A DNA stretch of 64,000 nt from Mycobacterium sp. HUMS_12744610 (GTDB lineage Bacteria > Actinomycetota > Actinomycetes > Mycobacteriales > Mycobacteriaceae). The notes beneath the pieces were generated by a model, which saw only the letters and a program-made list of their open reading frames with translations, was not told where the DNA came from and searched no databases. The stretch lies in the NCBI RefSeq assembly GCF_041206865.1, contig NZ_JBGEDP010000001.1:5518001-5582000 (forward strand), given 5' to 3'. The stretch's first letter is position 1. The number at the start of each line of letters is the position of its first letter. Position numbers and translations under genes: made by a program. This document shows, piece after piece, positions 1-8,574 of this stretch.

Positions 1-375
1 GTGCGGTTCCCGTCGTGGCACGGTAGGTGCGGGTTCGCGGTGCACGAATTCGCGCGCCGGCACGGCGATTTCGCGATCGCGGGCGCGCTGGTCGCGGTCC
101 AGCTCGACGACGGTGACCGGGTGTCCCGCGCCGCGATCGGGTTGCTGGGCCTGGGCGCCACGCCCCGGCGCGCGGCCGCGGCCGAGGCCGCGGTGCTCGG
201 CGAGCCGGTCGGCGGGCTGGATCCCCGGGACGTCGGCCGGACCGCGATGAGCGGGCTCGACGACATCCCGACCGACCTGCAGGGGTCGGCACCGTACCGT
301 ACCCAGGTGGGAGCCGCCATGGCCGCGCGCGCCTGGACCCAGGCCGTACAGGAAGCGCAGGCCCACCATGCATGA
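1..375 (+). CDS. Molybdenum hydroxylase FAD-binding subunit, C-terminal part (5' end outside window)
   Basis: This is the last ~124 residues of a medium, FAD-binding subunit of the CO dehydrogenase/xanthine dehydrogenase family. The start of the gene lies beyond the window edge. The text around FAVHEFARRHGDFAIAGALV is the usual opening of the CO_deh_flav_C domain, and the end (APYRTQVGAAMAARA) is the normal C-terminus of such subunits. In the holoenzyme this subunit passes electrons between the 2Fe-2S subunit and FAD. The stop overlaps the next gene by 8 bp, so the two are translationally coupled in the usual coxM-coxS arrangement. The substrate cannot be told from this fragment. Confidence 0.85.
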   Translation: MRFPSWHGRCGFAVHEFARRHGDFAIAGALVAVQLDDGDRVSRAAIGLLGLGATPRRAAAAEAAVLGEPVGGLDPRDVGRTAMSGLDDIPTDLQGSAPYRTQVGAAMAARAWTQAVQEAQAHHA

Positions 376-880
376 GGAACCGATCCGGTTGTACGTCAAC
401 GGAACCCCGACCAGCGCAAGCGTCGAGGCGCGCATGACGCTGGCCGACTTCCTGCGCGAGCGGTGCGGGCTCACCGGCACCCACCTGGGTTGCGAGCACG
501 GGGCGTGCGGCGCCTGCACGGTGCTCCTGGACGGTGCCGCGGTGCGCGCGTGCCTGATGTTCGCGGTGCAGGCGGACGGCGCGGAGGTGACGACGGTGGA
601 GGGCATCGCCTCGCCCGACGGCGCACTGTCGCCCGTGCAGTCGGCGCTGCGGGAGTGCCACGGGCTGCAGTGCGGCTTCTGCACGCCGGGTTTCGTCATG
701 TCGCTGACCGCGCTGCTGCGCGATAACCCCGAGCCCACCGACGCCGAGATCCGCGAGGGCCTGTCCGGGAACTTCTGCCGCTGCACCGGTTACCAGGGCA
801 TCGTCGCCGCCGCCCACCGGGCCGCCGAGGCGCTGCGCGGCGCCGATTCCCGCGCATCCACGGGCGCGTCACCGCAGTAG
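368..880 (+). CDS. Molybdenum hydroxylase 2Fe-2S subunit (CoxS-type)
   Basis: This 170-residue small subunit carries two 2Fe-2S clusters. The N-terminal plant-ferredoxin half has the C-x4-C-x2-C pattern in GCEHGACGACTVLLDG plus a later Cys. The C-terminal all-helical half has CGFCTPG and NFCRCTGYQG. Both sets are complete, so the subunit should be able to transfer electrons from the molybdopterin subunit to FAD. The ATG lies 8 bp inside the upstream FAD-subunit gene. No large molybdopterin subunit follows here, so it must lie upstream outside the window or elsewhere. The last ~15 residues are variable. CO, xanthine or another substrate is undecided. Confidence 0.9.
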   Translation: MHEEPIRLYVNGTPTSASVEARMTLADFLRERCGLTGTHLGCEHGACGACTVLLDGAAVRACLMFAVQADGAEVTTVEGIASPDGALSPVQSALRECHGLQCGFCTPGFVMSLTALLRDNPEPTDAEIREGLSGNFCRCTGYQGIVAAAHRAAEALRGADSRASTGASPQ

Positions 881-939
881 CCCGCGCGACTTCGGTGAAT
901 AATCTGAAGTCCGCTATTTCAGATGTTCGGGAGCAGCTC

Positions 940-1518
940 GTGCGGTTGTCACAGAAGGCGCGGTGGGGTCTGGCCGGAGGTTCGCTGCTGCTCTCGCCCG
1001 TGCTGGTCAGCGCCGTGCCGGTGTCCGGCTGCAGTTCCAGCATCGAGGGCCGGCCGGTCGCCGCGCCGGGCGCGGGGCCCGTCGAGCCCAGCATTCCCAC
1101 GCCGGGTCCGGCACCGTCGTCGCCCCCGCCGGCCACCGCCCTGCCGGCCCCGACCGGACCGACCACGCCGTCGGGCGCCATCCCGCTGCCGCCCGACGAC
1201 AACGGCTACGTGTTCATCGAGACCAAGTCCGGTCAGACCCGGTGCCAGATCAACAAGGACACCGTCGGCTGCGAGGCGCCGTTCACCGACTCCCCGCTCA
1301 AGGACGGCGAGCACGCCAACGGCGTCAGCATCACCGCCGGCGGGTCCGTGCAGTGGGTGCTGGGCAACCTGGGCGCCATCCCGACCGTCACGATCGACTA
1401 CAAGACCTACGCGGCGCAGGGCTGGACGATCAACGCCACCCCCGAGGGCACCCGCTTCACCAACGACAAGACCGGCCACGGGATGTTCGTCAGCGTAGAG
1501 AAGGTCGACACCTTCTGA
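940..1518 (+). CDS. Putative lipoprotein, function unknown
   Basis: A GTG at 940 gives a 192-residue protein with a basic N-terminus, a hydrophobic stretch (WGLAGGSLLLSPVLVSAVPV) and a lipobox V-S-G-C at about residues 28-31. It therefore looks like an exported, lipid-anchored protein. An in-frame GTG at 895 would add 15 polar residues before the signal and is less likely. After a Pro-rich linker (about residues 40-85) comes a compact domain of ~100 residues with two Cys (TRCQIN and VGCEAPF) that may form a disulphide. That domain resembles one recurring in mycobacterial lipoproteins, but I cannot name it. No strong Shine-Dalgarno sequence is visible. Confidence 0.7.
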   Translation: MRLSQKARWGLAGGSLLLSPVLVSAVPVSGCSSSIEGRPVAAPGAGPVEPSIPTPGPAPSSPPPATALPAPTGPTTPSGAIPLPPDDNGYVFIETKSGQTRCQINKDTVGCEAPFTDSPLKDGEHANGVSITAGGSVQWVLGNLGAIPTVTIDYKTYAAQGWTINATPEGTRFTNDKTGHGMFVSVEKVDTF

Positions 1519-1578
1519 GCACCGCCGTTTCCGGGCGACGGCGACCACAACCGCCCCGGGGTCAGTAACATCGTTGCC

Positions 1579-2121
1579 GTGGCACGCTACGGCCCACCTG
1601 ACGACTTCCACAACCAGCCGACCGAGCATGCCAATTGGGGCTTGGGCGGACACCCCCCGGAGGGGAGCGAAACCCCGCCGGAGGAGCCCGGTCAATTCGG
1701 GCAGCCGCAGGAACCCGACTCCTTCGACCAGGACGAAGAGCCCAGGCCCTGGTATCGCAGGCCCGCGATGCTGGTGGGCTGGGTCGTGCTGGTCCTGATC
1801 CTTATCGGGCTGATCGTGTTCGGCATTGTCGAGCTGATCGGCGGCAACCAGGGCGGCGGCAACGCCCCGTCGACGACCACGACCACGACCAGCACCACCT
1901 CGCCGACGAGCACCACCACGACCACCACGACGCCGACCAACACGACCACCACCACGACGCCGTCCAGCTCGGCCGCGCCGCCGCCACCCCCGGTGCAGCA
2001 TCCCGCCCAGGAGCCGACGCAGCGGCCGGAGCCGCCGCACCACCACCTGCCGCATCTGCCGTCGGTGATCACCATCCCGGAGATTCCGACGGTGATCACG
2101 CTGCCGCCCGGCCTGCCCTGA
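1579..2121 (+). CDS. Single-pass membrane protein with Thr-rich tail
   Basis: The 180-residue protein starts at a GTG. Residues 1-60 are polar, acidic and Pro-rich (cytoplasmic by the basic RRP just before the membrane segment). About residues 63-90 form one strong membrane helix (LVGWVVLVLILIGLIVFGIV). After this comes a run of Thr/Ser/Pro (about 95-140) and a Pro/His-rich end. The layout 'WYxRxA + helix + Thr-rich tail' is shared with the next gene (WYKRTALVLSLVG), which suggests the two tails share origin or location. The Thr-rich region could be O-mannosylated outside the membrane; this is inference. No known domain. Confidence 0.7.
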   Translation: MARYGPPDDFHNQPTEHANWGLGGHPPEGSETPPEEPGQFGQPQEPDSFDQDEEPRPWYRRPAMLVGWVVLVLILIGLIVFGIVELIGGNQGGGNAPSTTTTTTSTTSPTSTTTTTTTPTNTTTTTTPSSSAAPPPPPVQHPAQEPTQRPEPPHHHLPHLPSVITIPEIPTVITLPPGLP

Positions 2122-2219
2122 GCACGCACCGCCGCGTCACCGGGGCCGCAGCGCGCCGGCGCCCTTAGACTCGCTGCAATCCGCGGCGGGGCGGCTGACA
2201 ACGGACGAAGGTGTGCCAG

Positions 2220-3923
2220 ATGAGCGAGTCGCTCGGGTTGTCGATCGGGGTGGCGAACCTGGTCGCGGCCCACCCGGGTGGCGCTTCGGTGCGCCGCAGC
2301 CCCGTGGTGACGCTCTACGAGCAGCGGGCGACCGAGGTCGGTCTGCCCGACGAGAACCCGAACCTCACCGAGCCCGGACTGGTGCTGCGGGGATTCGTCG
2401 AACGCGTCGGCGACCGGACTCCGCTGGTGGCGGCCGACGGGACGAAGTACCTCGGCGAGGTGCTCACGGTCGAGGCGATCGAGGCGATGGCCCGCACCGT
2501 GGGCTCCGGGACCCCGATCACCGTCGCGGTGCCGGCGTACTGGTCCGAGGCGCAGTCCACCGCGCTGCGCGAGGAGTTCTTCGCCCAGCCGGACCTGGCG
2601 GCCGGCGGCGTGCCGCCGATGCTGGTGTCCGACGCCACCGCGGCGCTCGCGGCGCTGCGCGCCGGGCCGGGGCTGCCGGCCGACGGGGTCGTCGTCGTCT
2701 GCGACTTCGGGGCCGGCGGCACCAGCATCACGCTCAGCGATGCGGGATCGAACTTCCGCCAGCTCGCGCCGTCGCTGCGCTACGCCGACTTCTCCGGCGA
2801 CGCGATCGACCGGCTCGTCCTTCAGCACGTGCGGGGGACCGCGCCCGATCCCGACGCCACCACGCGGATGGAGTCACCGGGCCGCCTGCTCGGCCAATGC
2901 CGACGCGCCAAGGAACAACTGTCGGCGGCCACGGCGGCCATCATCCCGGGGGTTCCGGGAGCGTCCGGCGACGAGGTCCGGCTGACCCGCACCGAGTTCG
3001 ACCAGCTCATCTCCGAACCGCTGGACCGCGTCCTCGACACCGTCGAAGAGGTGTTGCAACGCAACGGGGTTGCGCGGTCGCAGGTGGCCAGCGTGGCGAT
3101 CGTGGGCGGCGGCGCCGCGATTCCGCTGATCACCACGAGACTGTCGGGGCGGCTGCGGTTGCCGGTCCTGGCCGCGCCGCAACCCGGCTACAGCGCCGCG
3201 ATCGGCGCGGCACTGCTCGGCGAGCAGCGGGCGTCGGCGGGGCCTCCGACCGCGGCCGCGGCGGCCATCGAGAACCCCACCGAGATGGTCGGTGCCGCCC
3301 CCGACGACTTGACCCAGGCGGCCCGGACCGCCGCGGCGGACGCGGGCAACCCGGACGGCCAACCGGTGGCCTGGTCGCAAGACGCCGACGAGGAAGACTT
3401 CGTCCCCTACAGCGGTCCCGAGCACACCGGCGGCTACGGTCGCGAGCCGCGCGACGACGCCGGGCAGGACGGGCCGCTGCCGTGGTACAAACGCACGGCG
3501 CTCGTGTTGAGCCTGGTCGGAGCGGGCGCCGCCGTGCTGGTCGCGGTGCTGCTGGCGCTCACCCTGGGCCGGAGCAAACCGAGCCCGTCGGCGCCCCCGC
3601 CGACGCCGCAGACCGTGACCGTGACCGGGCCGAACAACAGCCCCACCGTGACGGTCATCCCGCCACCGCCCCCGTCTACCGAGCCGACGACCACCTCTGC
3701 CGCGCCGACCACCAGCGCGCCGCCGACGACGACGACGACCACCGCCGCCACCACCACCACCAGCGCGCCGCCGACCACCACCGCAACCACCACCCCGGCC
3801 CCGACGACCACCGCCACGACGACGACGGCGCCCAGCACGACCTCGCAGGCGACCACGACCCCGCCGCCCACGACCACCCGCGAGCTGCCGTTTCCCCGGC
3901 TCCAGCCCCCCTTCGGGGGCTGA
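2220..3923 (+). CDS. Hsp70/actin-fold membrane protein with Pro/Thr-rich tail (Rv0312-like paralog)
   Basis: A 567-residue protein. The N-terminal ~340 residues have the Hsp70/actin ATPase layout: phosphate-1-like LGLSIGVANLVAA at the start, phosphate-2 VVVCDFGAGGTSIT at about 158-171, and the adenosine motif VAIVGGGAAIPLI near 292. An acidic linker leads to one membrane helix (ALVLSLVGAGAAVLVAVLLA, about 427-447) and a Thr/Pro tail. It lacks the Hsp70 peptide-binding domain, so it is not a classical chaperone. ATG 2220 is chosen over GTG 2211 because GAAGG lies 8 bp upstream of the ATG but touches the GTG. A second copy of this family sits at 41559-43454. The function is unknown; the shape suggests a nucleotide-switched envelope protein. 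Confidence 0.8.
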   Translation: MSESLGLSIGVANLVAAHPGGASVRRSPVVTLYEQRATEVGLPDENPNLTEPGLVLRGFVERVGDRTPLVAADGTKYLGEVLTVEAIEAMARTVGSGTPITVAVPAYWSEAQSTALREEFFAQPDLAAGGVPPMLVSDATAALAALRAGPGLPADGVVVVCDFGAGGTSITLSDAGSNFRQLAPSLRYADFSGDAIDRLVLQHVRGTAPDPDATTRMESPGRLLGQCRRAKEQLSAATAAIIPGVPGASGDEVRLTRTEFDQLISEPLDRVLDTVEEVLQRNGVARSQVASVAIVGGGAAIPLITTRLSGRLRLPVLAAPQPGYSAAIGAALLGEQRASAGPPTAAAAAIENPTEMVGAAPDDLTQAARTAAADAGNPDGQPVAWSQDADEEDFVPYSGPEHTGGYGREPRDDAGQDGPLPWYKRTALVLSLVGAGAAVLVAVLLALTLGRSKPSPSAPPPTPQTVTVTGPNNSPTVTVIPPPPPSTEPTTTSAAPTTSAPPTTTTTTAATTTTSAPPTTTATTTPAPTTTATTTTAPSTTSQATTTPPPTTTRELPFPRLQPPFGG

Positions 3924-4067
3924 CGAGCACCGCGCTCCAGGAAACGGTGACCCTGCCGCCCGTCACGCCGACCGGCCCCACCCTGCCCGAGGTTTTTGAG
4001 GCGGCCGGGCGTCGGCGGCACCGGCCCCGGCCGGGTCTGCACCGCAGGCCAGGGGCACCGAACAACC

Positions 4068-4086
4068 CTAGGTTAGGGCACCCTTT
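4068..4086 (+). promoter_or_regulatory. Candidate IdeR (iron box) site
   Basis: The 19 bp CTAGGTTAGGGCACCCTTT match the mycobacterial IdeR consensus TWAGGTWAGSCTWACCTWA at about 13 positions. The left half (TAGGTTAGG) is perfect and the right half is degenerate. The site is ~93 bp upstream of the Fe-S membrane protein, in the 255-bp gap 3924-4178. I recall Rv0338c of M. tuberculosis being listed among IdeR-controlled genes, which supports the call. The prediction is repression when iron is plentiful. Confidence 0.55.
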
Positions 4087-4178
4087 CTCGCGGCGAAAGC
4101 GCCGGGGATGCAACTATGAGCAGGGCTAAGCAGGCAAATCACGCAGGCTGAACTAACGATGCATTGGGGAGATCCTCT

Positions 4179-6860
4179 GTGACCACACAGATGCTCATCA
4201 GATTGACCGTGGGCATGGGCATGACGCTGGTCGTGGCAGCCCTGGCCCTGCGACGGGTCTGGTGGCTGTTCAAGCTGACGACGTCCGGGCGGCCGGCCCC
4301 CGGGCACGCCGACAACCCCGGCCAGCGGGTCTGGACGGAGATCTCCGAGGTCTTCGGGCAGCGCCGCCTGCTGAAATGGTCGATTCCCGGTCTGGCGCAC
4401 TTCTTCACCATGTGGGGATTCTTCATCCTGCTCACGGTCTACATCGAGGCCTACGGCTTCCTGTTCCAGGCCAACTTCCACATCCCGATCATCGGCCGCT
4501 GGGACGCCCTGGGCTTCCTGCAGGACTTCTTCGCCACCGCCGTCTTCCTCGGCATCACGACCTTCGCGATCATCCGCACCATGCGTAACCCACGCGAAAT
4601 CGGGCGTAGCTCAAGGTTTTACGGCTCACACAACGGCGGCGCCTGGCTGGTCCTGTTCATGATCTTCAACGTCATCTGGACCTACGCGCTGGTCCGCGGC
4701 TCGGCGGTGAACAACGGCACCCTGCCCTACGGCAAGGGGGCGTTCCTCTCGCAGCTGTTCGGGGCGATCCTGCGGCCGCTGGGCCAGCCCGCCAACGAGA
4801 TCATCGAGACGACGGCGCTGCTCGCGCACATCGCGGTCATGCTGGCGTTCCTGATCATCGTGCTGCACTCCAAGCACCTGCACATCTTCACGGCGCCGAT
4901 CAACGTGATCTTCAAGCGGCTGCCGGACGCGCTGGGCCCGCTGCAGCCGGTCGAATACGACGGCAAGCCGGTCGACTTCGAAAACCCGCCCGACGACGCT
5001 CGATTCGGCCGCGGCAAGATCGAGGACTTCAGCTGGAAGGCCATGCTGGACTTCGCCACCTGCACCGAGTGCGGGCGCTGCCAGTCGCAATGCCCGGCGT
5101 GGAACACCGGCAAACCGCTCTCGCCCAAGCTCGTCATCATGGACCTGCGGGACCACTGGATGGCCAAGGCGCCCTACATCCTGGGCGAGAAGACCGCCGA
5201 GCCGCTCGAGGGCCTCGACCTCGAATCGGTCCACGAAGAAGGCCACCACGTCCCCGAGTCCGGGTTCGGCCGGGTGCCCGGCCACGGGCCCGAGCAGGCC
5301 GCGCGCCCGCTGGTCGGCACCGAGCAACAGGGCGGCGTGATCGACCCCGACGTGCTGTGGTCGTGTGTGACCTGCGGGGCCTGCGTCGAGCAGTGCCCGG
5401 TCGACATCGAGCACGTCGACCACATCGTCGACATGCGCCGCTACCAGGTGATGATGGAGTCGGAGTTCCCCTCCGAGCTGTCCGGGCTGTTCAAGAACCT
5501 CGAAACCAAGGGCAACCCGTGGGGGCAGAACGCCGCGGACCGCACCAACTGGATCGACGAGGTCGACTTCGACGTCCCCGTCTTCGGCCAGGACGTCGAG
5601 AGCTTCGACGGCTATGAGTACCTGTTCTGGGTTGGCTGCGCCGGCGCCTACGACGACAGGGCCAAGAAGACCACGAAGGCCGTGGCCGAGCTGCTCGCGG
5701 TCGCCGGGGTGAAATACCTGGTGCTGGGCGCCGGGGAGTCCTGCAACGGCGACTCGGCGCGCCGCTCGGGCAACGAGTTCCTGTTCCAGCAGCTGGCGGC
5801 CCAGGCCGTCGAAACCCTGGACGGGGTGTTCGAGGGCGTCCAGGCCGTCGACCGCAAGGTCGTCGTCACCTGCCCGCACTGCTTCAACACCCTGGGCCGC
5901 GAGTACCGCCAGCTGGGCGCCAACTACTCGGTGCTGCACCACACCCAGCTGCTCAACCGGTTGATCCGCGACAAGAAGCTGGTCCCGGTCAGCCCCGTGT
6001 CCCAGGACATCACCTACCACGACCCCTGCTACCTGGGCCGGCACAACAAGGTCTACGAGGCGCCGCGCGAGCTCATCGGGGCCGCCGGGGCCACCCTCAC
6101 CGAGATGCCGCGGCACGCCGAGCGCAGCTTCTGCTGCGGCGCGGGTGGCGCGCGGATGTGGATGGAAGAGCACATCGGCAAGCGGATCAACCACGAGCGC
6201 GTCGACGAGGCCCTGGCCACCGGGGCCGCGACCGTCGCCACCGCCTGCCCGTTCTGCCGGGTGATGGTCACCGACGGCGTCAACGACCGCCAGGAGGAGG
6301 CCGGCCGCGAGGGCGTCGAGGTGCTGGACGTCGCGCAGATCGTGCTCGGGTCCCTCGAGTACGACAAGGCCACACTGCCGGCCAAGGGTGCGGCCGCCGA
6401 AGCCGCGGCGAAGGCCAGGCCCAAGCCCCAGGCCGAGAAGGCCGAGGCCGCGCCCGCGGAGGCGCCGGCCACAGCCGAGAAGGCCGCCGCCGCGCCGGCG
6501 AAGGCCGCGCCCGCACCTGCCAAGGGGCTGGGCATCGCGGGCGGCGCCAAGCGACCCGGCGCCAAGAAGGCCGCGCCCGCGGCAAAGGCACCGGAAAAGG
6601 CCCCCGAACAGGCGCAATCGCAGGCCGCGCCCGCACCCGTCAAGGGGCTGGGCATCGCGGGCGGCGCCAAGCGACCCGGCGCCAAGAAGGCCCCGGCCCA
6701 GGCGGCGCCCGAGAAGGCGCCCGAGACCGCGGAAGCCGAGCCGGAGGCCGCACCGAAAACCGAGCCGGCAAAACAGACCGGCGACGGCGAGGCGCCTCCC
6801 GCAGCGCCCGTCAAGGGCTTGGGCATCGCCCGCGGCGCCCGTCCGCCCGGGAAGCGCTGA
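4179..6860 (+). CDS. etfD: Membrane Fe-S oxidoreductase, ETF-oxidising (EtfD/Rv0338c type)
   Basis: An 893-residue protein. The N-terminal ~250 residues have about five membrane helices like a cytochrome-b/NarI-type quinone module. Two [4Fe-4S] ferredoxin motifs follow, CTECGRCQSQCP (near residue 295) and CVTCGACVEQCP (near 399). Then come two CCG cysteine-rich domains, with CPHCFNT near 565, CCGAGG near 652 and CPFCR near 690, as in heterodisulfide-reductase-like enzymes. In M. tuberculosis this protein takes electrons from ETF and links fatty-acid beta-oxidation to the respiratory chain. GTG 4179 is chosen because GGGGA lies 8 bp upstream; TTG 4164 is less likely. The last ~160 residues are an Ala/Pro/Lys tail with three KGLGIA repeats. 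An IdeR-like box lies upstream. Confidence 0.9.
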   Translation: MTTQMLIRLTVGMGMTLVVAALALRRVWWLFKLTTSGRPAPGHADNPGQRVWTEISEVFGQRRLLKWSIPGLAHFFTMWGFFILLTVYIEAYGFLFQANFHIPIIGRWDALGFLQDFFATAVFLGITTFAIIRTMRNPREIGRSSRFYGSHNGGAWLVLFMIFNVIWTYALVRGSAVNNGTLPYGKGAFLSQLFGAILRPLGQPANEIIETTALLAHIAVMLAFLIIVLHSKHLHIFTAPINVIFKRLPDALGPLQPVEYDGKPVDFENPPDDARFGRGKIEDFSWKAMLDFATCTECGRCQSQCPAWNTGKPLSPKLVIMDLRDHWMAKAPYILGEKTAEPLEGLDLESVHEEGHHVPESGFGRVPGHGPEQAARPLVGTEQQGGVIDPDVLWSCVTCGACVEQCPVDIEHVDHIVDMRRYQVMMESEFPSELSGLFKNLETKGNPWGQNAADRTNWIDEVDFDVPVFGQDVESFDGYEYLFWVGCAGAYDDRAKKTTKAVAELLAVAGVKYLVLGAGESCNGDSARRSGNEFLFQQLAAQAVETLDGVFEGVQAVDRKVVVTCPHCFNTLGREYRQLGANYSVLHHTQLLNRLIRDKKLVPVSPVSQDITYHDPCYLGRHNKVYEAPRELIGAAGATLTEMPRHAERSFCCGAGGARMWMEEHIGKRINHERVDEALATGAATVATACPFCRVMVTDGVNDRQEEAGREGVEVLDVAQIVLGSLEYDKATLPAKGAAAEAAAKARPKPQAEKAEAAPAEAPATAEKAAAAPAKAAPAPAKGLGIAGGAKRPGAKKAAPAAKAPEKAPEQAQSQAAPAPVKGLGIAGGAKRPGAKKAPAQAAPEKAPETAEAEPEAAPKTEPAKQTGDGEAPPAAPVKGLGIARGARPPGKR
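6504..6850 (+). repeat. Three in-gene repeats in the EtfD tail
   Basis: Two 69-bp copies (6504-6572 and 6624-6692) differ at only two positions and are offset by exactly 120 bp. A third, shorter and more divergent copy lies at about 6801-6850. Each encodes a version of (A)KGLGIAxGAxRPG. Their near identity at the DNA level points to recent duplication or gene conversion, and the copy number could vary between strains. Confidence 0.8.
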
Positions 6861-6918
6861 CCACCCGTTTGACGCAGGTCAGCAAAATATCGGTGGACAG
6901 TGATGGCACCATGGTGAA

Positions 6919-8181
6919 GTGACAACTCACCAGCTGCCCGTGCACACCACCGGTCATCACCGGCAACGGGTGTTCGCGCAGTCGTCGAAGCTCCAGGACG
7001 TCCTGTACGAGATCCGCGGCCCGGTACACCAGCACGCCGCGCGGCTGGAGGCCGAGGGACACCGCATCCTCAAGCTCAACATCGGCAACCCGGCACCGTT
7101 CGGCTTCGAGGCACCCGACGTGATCATGCGCGACATGATTCAGGCGCTGCCGTACGCCCAGGGCTACTCCGACTCGCAGGGCATCCTGCCGGCCCGGCGC
7201 GCGGTGGTCACCCGCTACGAGCTGGTCGAGGGGTTCCCCCGGTTCGACGTCGACGACGTCTACCTGGGCAACGGGTGCTCCGAGCTGATCACGATGACGC
7301 TGCAGGCCCTGCTCGACAACGGCGACCAGGTGTTGATCCCGTCGCCGGACTACCCGCTGTGGACGGCGTCGACATCACTGGCCGGTGGCACGCCCGTGCA
7401 CTACCTGTGCGACGAGACACAGGGCTGGCAGCCCGACCTCGCCGATCTGGAATCCAAGATCACCGAGCGAACCAAGGCGTTGGTCGTGATCAACCCGAAC
7501 AATCCGACGGGCGCGGTGTACAGCCGCGCGGTGCTCACCCAGATGGTCGAGCTGGCGCGCAAGCACCAACTGCTGCTGCTGGCCGACGAGATCTACGACA
7601 AGATCCTCTATGACGACGCCCAGCACATCAGCGTGGCCACTCTCGCGCCCGACATGCTGTGCCTGACCTTCAACGGCCTGTCCAAGGCCTACCGGGTCGC
7701 CGGCTACCGGGCCGGTTGGCTGGCGATCACCGGGCCCAAGGACCACGCCGGCAGCTTCATCGAGGGCATCAGCCTGCTGGCCAACATGCGGCTGTGCCCC
7801 AACGTGCCCGCCCAGCACGGGATCCAGGTCGCCCTCGGCGGGCACCAGAGCATCGAGGACCTGGTGCTGCCGGGCGGCCGGCTGCTCGAGCAGCGCGACG
7901 TCGCCTGGGAGAAGCTCAACCAGATCCCCGGGGTGTCCTGCGTGAAGCCCGAGGGCGCGCTGTACGCGTTCCCGCGGCTGGACCCCGAGGTCTATGACAT
8001 CGCCGACGACGAGCAGCTGGTCCTCGACCTGCTGCTGCAGGAGAAGATCCTGGTCACCCAGGGCACCGGGTTCAACTGGCCCGCACCGGATCACCTGCGG
8101 ATCGTGACCCTGCCGTGGGCCCGCGACCTGGCGGCCGCGATCGAACGGCTCGGCAACTTCCTGGCCGGCTACCGGCAGTAA
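6919..8181 (+). CDS. aspC: Pyridoxal-phosphate aminotransferase (AspC/AlaT, Rv0337c type)
   Basis: This 420-residue class I aminotransferase is nearly identical along its length to the M. tuberculosis Rv0337c protein as I remember it. Visible family motifs are VINPNNPTGAVYS, the ADEIYDKILYD stretch with the cofactor-binding Asp and Tyr, and FNGLSKAYRVAGYRAGW with the Schiff-base Lys. It transfers amino groups between glutamate and a keto acid; annotation in mycobacteria varies between aspartate and alanine as product. The GTG start follows the upstream stop by 58 bp, and the two genes may be co-transcribed. No anomalies seen. Confidence 0.92.
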   Translation: MTTHQLPVHTTGHHRQRVFAQSSKLQDVLYEIRGPVHQHAARLEAEGHRILKLNIGNPAPFGFEAPDVIMRDMIQALPYAQGYSDSQGILPARRAVVTRYELVEGFPRFDVDDVYLGNGCSELITMTLQALLDNGDQVLIPSPDYPLWTASTSLAGGTPVHYLCDETQGWQPDLADLESKITERTKALVVINPNNPTGAVYSRAVLTQMVELARKHQLLLLADEIYDKILYDDAQHISVATLAPDMLCLTFNGLSKAYRVAGYRAGWLAITGPKDHAGSFIEGISLLANMRLCPNVPAQHGIQVALGGHQSIEDLVLPGGRLLEQRDVAWEKLNQIPGVSCVKPEGALYAFPRLDPEVYDIADDEQLVLDLLLQEKILVTQGTGFNWPAPDHLRIVTLPWARDLAAAIERLGNFLAGYRQ

Positions 8182-8229
8182 CTTCGCGGGAGGCGCCGCA
8201 AACTACCCACGAGCCACCGGGGCTGTTTG

Positions 8230-8574
8230 AGCCAGCAAACGAACAAGGTTTGCGGGAAAACCCACTCCGGCGGTCCCGGTATGGCTACGGTAGATTCCGT
8301 CCCCACAGTCGCCCACCCTGTGCGTTTGAGGGGCCGCGTCGGCTCCGCGCAGCCCACGCCCCCGGACAGCGAGGGCGGCGCCGGCGGATCTCCCGGACCG
8401 AACGGCGGTTTCGCCGGCGGCAATGGCGGCAACGGCGGCAACGCAGTGCTGATCGGCGATGGCGGCAACGGTGGCAACGTCGGGAAAGCCGGCGCCGGTA
8501 CCCCCGGCAACCCTGGCGCCGCCGGATTGTTGCTCGGCCAGCTCGGCCAGTTCGGGCAGTCGGGGTTGTATTGG
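8230..8574 (+). pseudogene. Decayed PE_PGRS-like remnant
   Basis: One frame from about 8365 to 8574 reads as Gly-Gly-Ala/Asn repeats (GGAGGSPGPNGGFAGGNGG, then GGNGGNVGKAGAGTPGNPGA), the typical PGRS texture. It ends in GAAGLLLGQLGQFGQSG. No PE domain, plausible start or ribosome site precedes it, and the same frame runs on into the antisense of rmlA. The location and orientation, convergent with rmlA, match the place of PE6 (Rv0335c) in M. tuberculosis. I read it as the last trace of a PE_PGRS-type gene. The bounds are approximate. Confidence 0.6.

Noticed and set aside
2220..3923. DnaK-type chaperone
   Set aside because: The ATPase motifs fit, but there is no peptide-binding domain and a membrane helix plus Thr/Pro tail follows.
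4626..6617. 663-residue minus-strand frame
   Set aside because: It lies antisense to the well-supported EtfD gene and has no domain of its own.
8227..8574. Functional PE_PGRS gene
   Set aside because: No PE domain, no start with a ribosome site, and no stop before the rmlA antisense.
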